64,000 bases of DNA from Mesorhabditis belari. Its lineage: Eukaryota > Nematoda > Chromadorea > Rhabditida > Rhabditidae. The position numbers and the translations under genes were made by a program. Of this stretch, positions 10,001 through 19,900 are shown in pieces (position 1 is the first letter of the stretch; every line of letters starts with the position of its first letter). The stretch spans positions 620,001 through 684,000 of the forward strand of contig CAUEEP010000884.1 of assembly GCA_958450365.1 (NCBI GenBank), in the 5' to 3' direction. The notes under the pieces were generated by a model. It was not told where the DNA came from and searched no databases. It saw only the letters and a program-made list of their open reading frames with translations.

Positions 10001-12420
10001 TTTTAAAGCTTAACTAAAAGTGTAACCAAAAGCTCAACTCAACTAGAATTATGTTTATTTTTCGTTATTTCATTAGCTCTGTCTTTGCTTACATTAAATT
10101 AAACATTAAACAGAACCCTCTATCTTGATCTCAAAAAACTTTGAGACTTCGTTTCTTTTAACTAATAATTTTGATTTTTTAATGATTTTTTAAATAAAAT
10201 AAATAGAGTTTTTATAAAATAATAACAGTTTTTTATAAAATGATAACAGTTTTTTGTTGCCTTATCTAATCAAAATGATTTGATTTGAAGAATTAGACAA
10301 ATTTCCTGAATTTGAAAGCCGTAAACTTTGAGAATTCTTTTTTTAATCACAAAGCTAAGCTTTTTTAAAAGTTTGACTTATGCTAAGGTTGTTTAAAAGT
10401 CAATAAATCGTCAATTTAAAGTCAATTTAAAAGTCAATGTTGTTTTTCAATTTACCTGTGATCCTGTGTTGTGCTGATTGTGTGATGACCACGAGGATTG
10501 CTGTGTTTGGTGGGGTTGATTCTGGGTGTGACTCGGCTGGGGATGATCGACGAAGTACGAGTCGATTAGGGCGGCCAATCTGAAAACTTTGATAGTTATT
10601 TGATCGACTCAACTTTTAGGCAACAATTGACGTTTAAATTAGCACGCACTTATCATCGGATCCTTGTTGATTGATGATGTAGCGGTGCTCGACGGGCTCT
10701 CCGTGCGCGTTCACGATGCGAACCTCGGTGCCTTGAGCCTGAAATTTTGCCAGAATTAGAGTAAGAACAGTTTTTGCTACAGTTTTCGAAATTGTTTAGC
10801 AAAAGAAGCTTGTAGAAAGAAATAACGGTCCAATATGGTTCAAAACCGTAGCTAGAGTTGACCATTTTGAAAAATGACCTTAAAATCGGGAAATATTGAA
10901 TTTCTTGATTACAAAAATGTTTTAAAAGCTGAAGACAAAGTCAAGAGAATCTGGTATTGCAATGGAAAAGCTGCAATTGTTATGCATTAATTTGAAACAA
11001 AGTTTTTCATTCTACTGAGTTGAAAAGCTTTCGAATAAAAAGTTTGGAACCGTATTGGAACCGTATTGGAACCATATTGGAACCGTATTGGAACCGTATT
11101 AGATCAAAATAGGAACCGTATTGGAACCGTACCTAATTTTGGTTCCAATACGGTTCTAATACCGCTCCAATACGGTTCCAATACGATTCCTATTTTGATC
11201 TTCGAATAAAAATTTTACTGTACTTTTAAAGAAAAATCTTTAAAGATAAATGATCAATTTTAAAGATAATAAATAAATAAACCTAGTTTTTAAAATAAAT
11301 AAACGAACCGCTACATAATTTGGAATATAAGTGGTGCCGGAAGAATTGCTCGGTTGAACGGAAGAAACAGTGTACGAGCTGCTCGTCGGGTGAAATGAGG
11401 TGTAAGCTGGAAAGTGAGATGATAACTTGATATAGATGATATCTTGATATAGATGATATCTTGATATAGATGATATCTATCTTTTGAATCTTTCTTTATA
11501 GAACATTTTCTAGATTTAAAGCTTTAACAGCTTGTTTGAAAGAAATTTAAAGTTTAAGAGATCTAAGAGTAGTATACAGGCTGACAACTTATAGAGACAA
11601 CTTTGAAAAAGTAACTAGAAAATGTGTAATTCATTTCAAAAGTGGCAAGTGTTTTATAGAGATTTGTAGCCCTTAATCTTGGCTACATTTATCTACCAAA
11701 AACTTTCCGATTGGACTTATAGAACTCTTTTAAAAAGCGCTTGAATAAGCGCTAGTCGACATCTCTGTCATTTGACCGCTTTTCTCTATTAAAAATTGTT
11801 CGGAAAAGCTTTACAATACAAAAATAGCGTCTAAAATTACTTAATAACATTACACTTAACTGTTTTGGCCGAACTGGTATAACGAAAATTTAGGTTGATG
11901 TGAAGATCGTTTTAGAGAAGTAGGGAAAAAGGAGTATTTTCGATATTCAGTTCATTTTCAGTTCATTTCACGTTATATCAGCGGTTCTGACACTATAAAT
12001 TTGTTGAAAACATTTTTTTAAACAAAATTACCACAATTTTGACTGAAAGAAGCTTTTCCGAATGAAAATTTTAACGTAGAAAAGTGGCCAAATGACAGAT
12101 GACAGAGATGTCGACTAGCGCTTATTCAAGCGCTTTTTAAAAGAGTTCTATAAGTCCAATCGGAAAGTTTTTGGTAGATAAATGTAGCCAAGATTAAGGG
12201 CTACAAATCTCTATAGAACACTTGCTACTTTTGAAATGAATTACACATTTCCTCGCTACTTTTCCAAAGTTGTCGCTATAAGTTGTCAGCCTGTAGTAGC
12301 AGCTTATATAAAACAGACGTTGAAATCCCAATTCGTTTTACCTGTATATGTTTGTTGTCCTTGTTGAGAGCTGCCCTGTTGACTCGATTGTTGCCCTCCA
12401 TAGGAATAGTTTTGATTCAT
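800..12420 (-). CDS. Gln/Ser-rich protein with three basic AEAARLR-Y modules, 10 exons (unrecognised family)
   Basis: Minus-strand gene assembled from exons 12420-12342, 11406-11309, 10738-10650, 10579-10456, 8719-8586, 6935-6803, 4169-4096, 2326-2239, 1738-1638 and 917-800. All junctions are GT-AG and keep frame, giving 345 residues ending in TAA. The start is the first ATG after a TTTTTCAG acceptor at 12424-12422, a likely trans-splice site. Residues 1-59 are rich in Q, S, G, Y and T; 60-130 hold a short charged stretch (EVRIVNAHGEPVEHRY) and an H/Q-rich tract. Three basic modules follow at about 158-204, 225-271 and 290-333, each with AEAARLR, then Y(H/Q)-x-(L/M)-(S/T), then N-x-(K/R)-R and an RRKR-like cluster. 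Low-complexity N terminus plus basic modules suggest a nuclear nucleic-acid-binding protein; similarity to STPR-type repeats is only an impression. Least certain: the weak GTCGAG donor of exon 8, and whether exon 10 reads to TAA or splices at GAG/GTTAGA (838). Confidence 0.8.
1003..1147. repeat. Telomere-like hexamer array (GCCTGA/GCCTAA)
   Basis: About 24 hexamers, mostly GCCTGA with scattered GCCTAA, plus single deletion variants. GCCTAA is the complement of the nematode telomere repeat TTAGGC. It lies in the last intron of the modular-repeat gene, hence an interstitial array. Confidence 0.8.
1545..1605. repeat. 15-bp tandem repeat (TCTATTAAAGCATTC)
   Basis: Four near-identical 15-base units, with GCTTGCTA/GCCTGCTA motifs on both sides, in the last intron of the modular-repeat gene. 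Confidence 0.75.
1811..1890. repeat. 21-bp tandem repeat
   Basis: Nearly four copies of a 21-base unit beginning TATACTCGGTTCTAACTAG, with one point change in the last copy. It lies in the intron between exons 8 and 9 of the modular-repeat gene. Confidence 0.85.
2130..2206. repeat. 7-bp tandem repeat (ATTGCAA/ATTGCTA)
   Basis: About eleven heptamers alternating between two variants, just below exon 8 (2239-2326) of the modular-repeat gene. Confidence 0.8.
2980..3755. mobile_element. Foldback element, family F1, in an intron
   Basis: Two arms of roughly 300 bases (about 2980-3320 and 3430-3755) are near-perfect reverse complements. They carry ACTGCCGGACTTTGAAC at the outside and CAAACTGGGACATTCCTTC-type sequence inside. 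No transposase is present. Relatives lie at 27060-27430 and 31313-31866. It sits in the intron between exons 7 and 8 of the modular-repeat gene. Confidence 0.85.
3807..4060. repeat. Dispersed repeat, copy of 26812-27056
   Basis: About 245 bases match 26812-27056 in the same orientation, from CTTTACAATACCTTT to TTTCCCTATGAATATAT, with scattered substitutions. Both copies lie beside an F1 foldback, so the two may have moved as one block. Confidence 0.8.
4215..4729. mobile_element. MULE-like foldback MITE with perfect 9-bp target duplication
   Basis: The termini GGGAGTGGGACAAATGCGAC and its complement head two long inverted arms covering almost all of the 515 bp. GTCTATTTT is duplicated exactly on both sides (4206-4214 and 4730-4738). 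Nine-base duplications with long inverted repeats are typical of Mutator-like elements. No ORF of note. It lies in an intron of the modular-repeat gene, less than 50 bases from exon 7. Confidence 0.88.
5487..5690. repeat. Divergent inverted-repeat element (copy related to 13040-13200)
   Basis: TCATTTAAT/ATTAAATGA-type arms around CATCAAATGAG, ending in GGATCGATTACAATAGTA. A similarly built stretch lies at about 13040-13200 and a vaguer one near 52500-52680. Similarity is partial. Confidence 0.4.
5735..5895 (+). repeat. SINE-like unit with B box and conserved 3' tail
   Basis: A B-box match GGTTCGATCCC (about 5754) is followed by a tail with TTCTTTTTCCCA, GGGTTTTTTCTT and AACATTT, ending in GTCGAATAAATAT. 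The tail recurs at 32370-32530 with about 70-80 percent visible identity, so it is a dispersed family. Confidence 0.55.
5895..6665. mobile_element. TA-flanked inverted-repeat element, family CCGTATT
   Basis: Terminal inverted repeats CCGTATTCTCTCTAATAG are flanked by TA on both sides. Subterminal GGTCCAGGAGGGGG blocks occur near each end in the same orientation. The interior holds the GGAACCGTATT array at 6175-6475. TA target sites suggest a Tc1/mariner-type mover. No transposase. Confidence 0.75.
6175..6475. repeat. Minisatellite of GGAACCGTATT units
   Basis: Units GGAACCGTATTGGAACCGTAT are interspersed with TAGATCAAAATA or CGGATCAAAATA, giving a higher-order period of about 33-34 bases. 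The same motif forms a palindrome at 11040-11210. It creates a spurious ORF. Confidence 0.85.
7075..7140 (+). repeat. tRNA-like fragment
   Basis: ACTCAGTGGTTAGAGCATTTG followed by an ACCGTAAAT anticodon-loop-like segment recalls a tRNA D arm and a GTA anticodon. An imperfect inverted copy of the D-arm segment lies just 5'. There is no convincing T arm, so it is not called a functional tRNA. Confidence 0.35.
7344..7550. repeat. Head-to-head pair of tRNA-derived units (foldback)
   Basis: The left arm (7344-7412) has an A box TGGCCGACTAGTAG and a B box AGTTCGATCCCC. The right arm (7450-7550) is its reverse complement with a duplicated CTACTAG segment. The two tRNA-like units share a T-rich centre. 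Confidence 0.7.
7730..7866. mobile_element. MITE2 copy (palindromic)
   Basis: Inverted arms ACCGTAATCTTGTCTCTAT with GATCTATCGACTTTTA surround TTCTGTGAGGGTTCATAAAG. The right arm is degraded. The same family occurs at 21808-23030 (split) and as an end at 61493-61556. Confidence 0.65.
7944..8321 (+). pseudogene. LINE reverse transcriptase C-terminal fragment
   Basis: One open frame of about 125 codons to TAA (8319-8321) carries the C-terminal signature of jockey/CR1-type non-LTR reverse transcriptases: YEERLAFFELKTLQHRRFV, then FPVRAARLWNLLPNDIRE, then a FKKRI motif. The catalytic YADD region is absent, so the copy is 5'-truncated, as usual for LINEs. The 3' flank is AATAAAG/TAATA-rich. It lies in the intron between exons 5 and 6 of the modular-repeat gene, antisense to it. 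Confidence 0.85.
9472..9992. repeat. Direct duplication of about 160 bp bracketing a dispersed repeat
   Basis: 9480-9640 and 9836-9992 match from TTTCTCAACACGATTAAGG to TTTTAGTG(T/C). Between them, 9643-9832 is a copy of 11756-11944. It lies in the intron between exons 4 and 5 of the modular-repeat gene. Confidence 0.8.
11030..11213. repeat. Palindrome made of GGAACCGTATT units
   Basis: Forward GGAACCGTATT units (11046-11130) meet their reverse complement (11140-11195). The outer TTCGAATAAAAA occurs in the same orientation on both sides. It is in the intron between exons 2 and 3 of the modular-repeat gene and shares its motif with 6175-6475. Confidence 0.75.
11419..11480. repeat. 18-bp tandem repeat (GATGATATCTTGATATA)
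   Basis: About three and a half copies start 13 bases into intron 1 of the modular-repeat gene, just upstream of exon 2 on the minus strand. Confidence 0.7.
11571..12298. mobile_element. Foldback element F2 filling intron 1
   Basis: Arms of about 200 bases (11575-11775 and 12092-12297) are near-identical reverse complements from TACAGGCTGACAACTTATAG inward to GCGCTAGTCGACATCTCTGT. The loop holds a block (11756-11944) found again at 9643-9832. It occupies 78 percent of the 935-base intron. A GTA flank on each side may be a 3-bp target duplication. Confidence 0.85.
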
Positions 12421-12421
12421 T

Positions 12422-12424
12422 CTG
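12422..12424 (-). promoter_or_regulatory. Putative trans-splice acceptor of the modular-repeat gene
   Basis: CTTTTTCAG sits one base before the ATG at 12420. With no room for a 5'UTR exon, spliced-leader addition is the simplest reading; an upstream cis exon is the alternative. Confidence 0.5.
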
Positions 12425-12659
12425 AAAAAGATTTTGATTTAGGTTTTCAAGTTCAAGAACATGTAGAGGAAAACCTCAAAAAATAGTTAAAAATAGTAAA
12501 AGAATAGTTTTTCGCTTAGCGGCTTGAAAGCTTTATGAAAATTTCGAGGTTTCAAATTCTAACTCGATTCAATTCGATTTGAAATCCCAAAAGTTTACCG
12601 GATGACAATTGCTCTAGGAAAATTAGTCGACTAGGGAATGCTCCCGAAAAAGCAATGGA

Positions 12660-12745
12660 CCTAGCCTAGCCTATCGGACCTAGTCTAGGCCTATTGGACC
12701 TAGCCTAGGCCTATTGGACCTAGCCTAGGCCTATTGGACCTAGCC
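12660..12745. repeat. 20-bp tandem repeat (CCTAGCCTAGGCCTATTGGA)
   Basis: Four copies, the first two imperfect, upstream of the modular-repeat gene on its strand. Confidence 0.8.
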
Positions 12746-13839
12746 ATTGATTTACAAGCTCTTTTTACCGTAATCTTTTGGTTTTGTGCATCATTTGGGC
12801 TAGTCAGTGCAGGGCAGTGAAAGGCAGTGAAATAGGCTTGGAAAGTACTGATTTTCGTTACATACTTGCAAAATTTGCCTAATTTGAGTACGATTCGTCA
12901 ACCCTTGTACAGTCTAACAGTTTTGATTAAATGATTAGTTTTGATTAGCTATGTCTAGTTAACTATTTTGAGATCAAAGTAGGTTCCTCTGAGTTTTCTA
13001 AAAAGTTTCAGCTACTGCGTTTTCTAAAAAGCACTATTTTTATTCAACCAGCCGCCAGTTTTCATTTCATATCGATCAGCTCAATTTTTATATCATTCGA
13101 TGAGAGAATCATTTGTTAATTCGATGAGAGAATCTTCAATGATACAAAAATTAAACTTATCGAATGTAAACTGATCGATTACGGTAGTTGAATCAAATAG
13201 TGCTTTAAGTATAATATTTACAAAATCTACTGGCTCTTGTACTCAAATTTAGACATTAATCTGGTACTCTTTGGATCATCGACTTGATCGAATTTGGATC
13301 ATCGACATCATTGTTTAGCCCCTTCTCATCCCCGTAAACGATTCCCCCGTTTAGGGCCAAACTCGGTCTTATCTCTAGTGTGAGAAAACGAGAGTCACAA
13401 AAAAAGTGAATGAGAAGAGAATTGCAAGAAGAACAGATTCATTCAACCATTCCTCCTACAGCTAGAGAGCAATAGAAAACACAGGCACACCTCAAAAGAA
13501 AATAAGAAGAAGAAGAAAAAAAAAGGGGGGACACACCAGATACAAGAGCGAGAAAATGCGCATTCATAAAACGCGAGAGAAATTGACGAAATGAGGGTTG
13601 GCCTGGAGGGGAGGAAAAGAAATGTGATGTGGGAGTTGGGATGGGGAGAGGGGAAGGAGGAGAGAAAGAAATCGGCACACCCCTCGATTGGATACGGGAA
13701 AGGCTTCTGCGTCTATGGCTTTTAGTACTATTTCTTTTGCTCTAACTTGAAACATCTATTCTCTAGCTGAGCCTAGTTCTCTGTCCTACCACCTCTGATC
13801 CTTGACTCTCCACAAAAAACCCAATATTTTCTAATTCCT

Positions 13840-14780
13840 ATCTCGCTGAGCCTTGCCGAGCCTTCCCAAGCCTTCCCATTTCTCTATGTTCTCTAAACAA
13901 TCCAATATCTCATTGTTCCTGCTCTCCATTCCTCCTGCTCTCCATTCCTCCTCTATTCCTCCTCTATTCCTCCTCTATTCCTCCTCTATTCCTCCTCTAT
14001 TCCTCCTCCATCTTCCTATTATCGGATTTCCCCATCTGGCCTCCTCTTCCCCCACTTTTTACGACTCTTACAACTAGATCTCTCTCCGCTTTGCCCTCTT
14101 TTTCATACACAATCGATCTCTCTTCTTTCACCCCATTCTCCCATCCATTCGTCTATTTGTGTCCCCTACCCTCTCCGTGTCTATCTCTTCTCTTTTCCTA
14201 TTCTCCACCTTTTCCCATTCTTTTCCTTTCTCATCGATTCTCCCTTTCCTTACCTTTTCTACTCCCTTTGTACATCAGCCTTCTCTCGCTTTTACACTCG
14301 TATCTTTTGATCAATCTCTTTCCTGAAACTCTTTCCTTACTCTTTCCATCACCTCAGCCTCACTACGCCTATGCCTATTCACTCACTCAGCCACACTACC
14401 ATACTCCCTTCTCGAATTCAATTCTTCTTCTCTTCACTCCACAACACTTCCACTTCCTCTTCTCTGTTTCTCTTTACATTCAACTCTCGTTCTCTTCATT
14501 CTTTTCTGATCACTCACCTACTCTCACCTATCCTTCTCCCCGTTCATTTCTCTTTACCCACAGCCTTCCAGCCTTTTCACTCACCCTTTTCCTTTACTCA
14601 TTCCTCTCCACTTCTCATTGGTTCTCTCCATTCTGTCAATTCTAAGCTCGCGTTCTCTTCACTCACTTCTTTTCCTATTCACCCTATCACTCCCTTCAGT
14701 AGACCCCTTTCTCCCATTCAATTTCTCTTTACACAACTCCTTTTCTCTTTCTCTCTTTTCGTTTCTCTCGTACAATCTAT
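13840..14780. repeat. Polypyrimidine block with 12-bp CCTCTATTCCTC array
   Basis: The plus strand is almost wholly C/T with few stop codons for 900 bases, then switches to purine-rich (14785-14970). A 12-base CTCCTCTATTCC unit repeats five to six times at 13950-14010. The long ORFs here are composition artefacts, and triplex- or hairpin-forming DNA is possible. Confidence 0.7.
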
Positions 14781-15804
14781 CCAAACGAGAGAAGAGAAAC
14801 GACGCGTTGAGGGGTTTTGGGGAAAGCAGAAGAAGAAGAAATATACGCGTAAACACAAATCGAGGGAGAAAACGGGGCAAAGAACAAAGAAAAGAATCAA
14901 GAAATCCCGAAACAAAAAAGAAATACGAGGAAATTGAGAAGATGAACAAAAAGAAAAAAAAAAGAATAAGGAGGTCTTCTTTTGGTAAAGAGCAACAGAA
15001 TGCTTTCTATCTGAATTCTGCAATAGAATGCTTAAAAATACGGTTATCTCGTGGCAAGAAGCAAACATTGAAATTGTTTTTTTCTTAAATCTGATTTTCT
15101 GAATGGTACAAGTGCTATATTTGATACCCAAAAACGTAAAACTCGCATTTTTATTGATTTACAGAAAAAACTATCTCGATCTATAGCGACTGAGCTGAAT
15201 TGACAAATCTATTGTACTAATACTATTGTAGATTGAGATTTGAATAAAAATATGATCAAATTTAGCATGTAAAAGCATGTAAAAGCATGTAAAAACATGT
15301 AATAATTGCATAAACTTTGGGTAATAAGTTTTATTCAAATTTTTGCGCACCATGATACATTAGAAATCTCCTATCTCATAGTAAAAGCCAAAAATTGAAA
15401 TCTCTTTTCCAAAATCTGATATTGACATTTTGTAGAGTACTTTTAAAGCCTATTTTCTTGCAACAGAGTCACATTAGATGTTGAAAAGTGTGAAACTCTT
15501 ACTTTTTTTTGGTTTAAAGACAAAAAAAATCCAAAATCAAGAACCATATTGGATGAATCCCTAAATCGTGATATTCAACTGTTTCTATTGTAAACTGTAC
15601 TGGGTAAACTTTACAATTAGTGATTACGATAAGCGACTCGTCGATTACCGACGCAGCTACTTACTTCAAAAAGTCTACAGTATTTTCTAAATACTCCAAT
15701 ACAGACCCAAAAAAATTGAAATTCGTGATTTCATAATGTTTTTTATCATAACATAACATAATCATAGCAAAACAAACAAAAAAAAACAAAAAAACAAAAA
15801 AACA

Positions 15805-15885
15805 ACCACGCGCGGAATCGAACCAGGAAGCAAAAGCGTACCACGCAGCCACACTAACCACTAGGCCACGACTCACTTTTTGAGA
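15805..15885 (-). repeat. tRNA-derived SINE-like unit
   Basis: On the minus strand a tRNA-like unit has A box TGGCCTAGTGG and B box GGTTCGATTCC at tRNA spacing. It is followed by a long T/G-rich tail (15720-15800) of the kind left by retroposition. The anticodon region (TGCGTGGTACGC) does not fold cleanly. Confidence 0.5.
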
Positions 15886-16016
15886 GTCCGCAGCTAGACA
15901 CTATGTGCCAGAAATTCAAAAACCTTTCAAAATCATGAACTTTGAAGCCATTTTTACCCTCATCCGCATTAACACACATTTAACTATGATTTAACTACTA
16001 ACACACACTATGATAC

Positions 16017-16076
16017 CGTATTTTTTTCTAATAGTAGTCCACCCCGCCGAGCCATCTACTATCTATAAAAGAGCTG
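16017..16076 (+). mobile_element. Left-end fragment of a CCGTATT-family MITE
   Basis: ATACCGTATTTTTTTCTAAT followed by AGTAGTCCACCCCGCCGAGCC matches the left end of the complete copy at 16131-16348. Confidence 0.55.
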
Positions 16077-16130
16077 TGTCTGTCTATGCGCACTACTCCT
16101 CCTCCAGTGCGCCTTTTTAAATAACTTATA

Positions 16131-16348
16131 CCGTATTTTCTCTAATAGTAGTGCACCCCGGCAAGCCGAGTTGGTGACTATTTTACGGTTTCGAAGTTTT
16201 CCCAGAAGTCCAACACTCTAATCCCCCACTAGATCTCATCGTCAGCTACATTTTCCGACCCCAAATCGATAGGTTCTGATAAGCGCTTTTCGAGATTTCG
16301 AGGAATTTAGGCGACGCTCTTGGTGCACTATTATTAAAGAAAATACGG
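16131..16348. mobile_element. CCGTATT-family MITE with TA duplication
   Basis: A 218-base element with termini CCGTATTTTCTCTAATAGTA and, imperfectly, its complement, flanked by TA. It carries GGCAAGCCGAGTTGGTGAC, also seen at 38321-38460. No ORF. Confidence 0.75.
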
Positions 16349-16975
16349 TATTCAAAACGAGAAAAAAAATTCCAATCGATTGGCCTCATTTTGAAAGGCG
16401 AATCTGTGAGCATTACAAATCACAAAAGCATCTAGTAAATCACAAACGAAAATTCAAAAGAGACATTGAAAAATATAGCAGAACCAGTTTTCTATTGTGG
16501 TTCCACGTTCTGGAATGGATATAGTTTTTGGAAATATTTGAAGGTTCGAATGGTTTACACTTTTATTGAAAAAGTTACAATTTTTGAATCAAGGAAAACA
16601 CATGAAAAATCCCCTTTCCCTCCTATTTCATGGGCTCGCTTTTGAGCGAAATTTTCGCGCCAAATGTCCGGGAATTTCCCTTTTTGCGGCCACCTTTGAC
16701 AGTCGGCTGGTAAAAATTGCATAACTATCTTGGTCATTTTACCAAAAATGACTGAAATTCTATTTTTAAATTTTAACAGCGAACCTTGAGTAATCCCCTA
16801 GGAATCATTAAATTTTTAAAAAAGTTTAAGGACACCTTCTTTTTCACTTAAAGTTATGAATGTTTATAGTTCGCTATAGCGCTTAGTTTTCATGCAGAAT
16901 CAACGTTTGTATCTTTTTTGTTGTGCTATTTTTTTTTAACTTTTCTTCAAATTTACTCTTTCTACTTTTTTATTT

Positions 16976-16978
16976 TAG
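16976..16978 (+). promoter_or_regulatory. Putative trans-splice acceptor of MCMBP
   Basis: A pyrimidine-rich tract ending in TATTTTAG lies four bases upstream of the MCMBP ATG at 16983. It matches the TTTAG acceptors inside the gene. Confidence 0.5.
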
Positions 16979-16982
16979 CAAA

Positions 16983-19900
16983 ATGGTCAAGGAATCGCTC
17001 GAGAACACCGCCGCCGCCCATGTTTTCGATCGGATTTTTCAAGGTTTGCGCCAATTTTTTGCAATTCTAAAGGTTTCTTGGCATATTGAATAAGTAAAAG
17101 TTTACAGAAAGCTTAATTTGTTTTACATTTTCTCTATGCTATTGATTTAGAAAACGTTGACGAACACCTGAAGGCCCCGTCGACTTTTATCGCGAAGTGT
17201 CGGGAGCGTTTTTCGGAGGTGATTGAGGTAAGCTTGTGCTTTAGAATACGCTTATGAGCTTTATAAGCGGCTAAATGTTTTGTTGAACGATATATTTTGT
17301 GAATTTTTAGACCTGTCCTCCACATTCCCCGTCGACACCAAAGGAGCAAGTTGTTCGGCTCCGTTGCATGATCCAAGACGAGCTCGGCCCCGAGTATTTC
17401 CCGATTGGAGCCAAGGTTTTTTGGTTGCTGATTGGGTTTAAAGCTTTGTGGTTTATGGTTTAAACTTAAATATCTTGATAATATGTAGTGAATAATGTGG
17501 TATCGATGTGATAAGCTTTATTATCTTAAATGTTAGTTTGTTAGTCTTTGAGTCATTTGGCAGCTTCAAATTCTCCTCGCTTACTTAAATATTTCATTTA
17601 GATCAATGGCGAAGGAGTCGAGAGTTATCACAGCGGCTTTTTGAGGGACTCTTGGATGACATTTGAAAAAACGGTGAGCTTTTTGGGAATTTAGCACTAA
17701 AGAATCAGATTTTTCATGTTTTTTGTTGTTAAAATGTGTAAACTGAAATAAAAGTTTAGTAAAACTACTAACGTGTTTAGCTTTTAGGTGGAAATTTGCG
17801 GAAAAACATTGGCTCGTCAGCGCTATGTGATGGTGCCCGTACCTGGAGCGACTGAATGGTGGGAAAACGAGTGGATGGGATCGGAAGAGGTTTGTGATAG
17901 ACTTTTTGCAATAATTTGAGGTTCAATTCATAAATTTACTATGGAAAACATTTATTTTAGCTTTACTCAGCTGCTCGGGGTCCACCGTCAAAGAGAATCG
18001 AGAAGTTTTTGGCCAAGGTGAGCGCATTTTACTAGTTTAAGAATGAAGCTTAGAATGGGTAGAGCTAAAAACCTATTGATTGTTCATAATATTTGTTTAT
18101 TTTAGTTTGTGGTCGATGAGGAGTTCAAGCCGAACACGATTTTGGAGCTCTACGGGGTTTTTGTCGATCCAGTGAAGGATGAGGAGGGGATCGAAGAGGA
18201 ATGGTTCGAGATTTTACAAAGTTTTTTGTCAATATCTAAATGATCAGCCGAAAGTATCGAATTTGGTGCTTGTGCATAGTTTGGTCGCTAGTTTAACATT
18301 CGAGACATCATTTTGATCTGCAACATTTTAGAAAAACGTTTATGCCATTCAAATGCAAACTTGAAGACACATAAGATTTACACTCACCCAGAATTCAATC
18401 ACGTTTTATTGCAAAATCATTAGTTGTGCTTTAGCCACAAGGAAACGATTCCTTGTTTCCATGTGATCACGCACAAGCAACCGGAAGTCGATCATCAGGA
18501 ACCGAAAGAAATTGTGAGATCTAAGAATTCTTTTTGTTGTGACTGTTTATCTGCTGTGGCTTATCTACGATGGTTTTTTATTTAGACAATCAAAAAGCTG
18601 AACGAAGCTCTCACAACCTCACTTGGTGATCCGAATGCGGCCAACTTCTTGCTGATGAATTTGATTTCTACCACGTAAGGGAATTTTAAGTCTTTAAACC
18701 TAAATGAAGTCTAGTAAATATTGAGATGAATATTTTTTAGGTATTCCCGTCCGGCGGCCAGCTTGCCCATTTGCTCGTTCCCGTTGAATCTTTGTGGACT
18801 CGAAAATAGCAAGAGGATCGTCGAAATCATTACACAACTTTTGCCTAAGGTAGGTAATTGTGAAAATTGTAGTTGCTAATTTTACTTTTAGGTCCTACAC
18901 GTAAAGTTAACACCGGAGCTCATCTCGGAGACTCCATTCGCGCCGATCAAAAACTACGAGACCGAAACACTGCGACAGGGATTACTTCAAGTGGCACCAG
19001 GTAGAAACTTGGCTATTTTCAATTATTATTCTGCAAACTTGAAAAATGAGGTTAAATAAAGCGACTTTAGTTAGAAATTGTACAACAGATCAAGTGTTTT
19101 TGTTTTGTTATGCTAGAAGCTGATATTTTTTTTCAAATGCATACAACGAGCAAGAAATACATTGCAAGACTGACATTTTTGTTCAAGTGTTCAAGCTTAC
19201 AGTTCAGTTTAAACGCCGAATTAAACTTATCCTTTAGGCACTACGGTGATTTTCGATGAGACCTCGCTTCCAGAAGGCAATTTCCAGGTTACAAATTACG
19301 GTAAGTTTTGTTTCTACGACCTGTTTTTAAATTTTGTTCTTTTAGCGCCTGCCAATTGTTCAACGATGGAGCATGTTCTTCTCACACAACAAATTCGATA
19401 CGACTTCGGATATTACCAGCTGCCATTCGATGTTGATACGCCAATCATTGTCATCAGCAAAGGAATTAGCCGATTTATTAAGGTATTCATTTGTCAAATC
19501 AATTTTAAAGAAAAAGAAAGCTACGGAGATCAGTATTAAAATTACAAGTCTCTATTTAATTTTTTAAAGTTTAAAATTTTATTTTTTCAGACTCCATGGC
19601 GAGTGGCGCTGCCTCCAGGGATCACCGGTTTACCCTCGACATCCGACGAACTCATCGACTTTCGCCAAACGATCCAAACCCTGAAGACAAAGCTCAAAGA
19701 CATATCGATCAACATGGATGAGGCAAAGGTTTATTTTCTGCAAGTTTTTGTTTTAAATCTAAATTTAGGGAGTTCAAGAGGCTTTTGTCGAATTGGCCAA
19801 GACGCTCGACCCGAAAAAAGAAGACAAATCGCAAACTTTTCATCAGATGCTCATTCTTTGCAGGTTTGGAAAAATTTTGAGTCAAAATTTACGTAATTGG

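Larger units (their letters stand above)
12746..16130. other. Intergenic region between two divergent genes
   Basis: The modular-repeat gene runs left and MCMBP runs right, so both promoters should lie here; no core motif can be assigned. Contents: a degenerate inverted repeat (13040-13200), a polypyrimidine block (13840-14780), a tRNA-like unit (15805-15885) and MITE ends. No exon is supported. Confidence 0.5.

Noticed and set aside
13853..15131. Several 74-188 codon ORFs in the pyrimidine/purine block
   Set aside because: Overlapping frames on both strands, all low complexity (S/F/L/P or K/R/E), with no domain and no splice context.
19246..19896. Unspliced ORFs within the MCMBP region
   Set aside because: They read through introns; their sensible parts are MCMBP exons 12-15.
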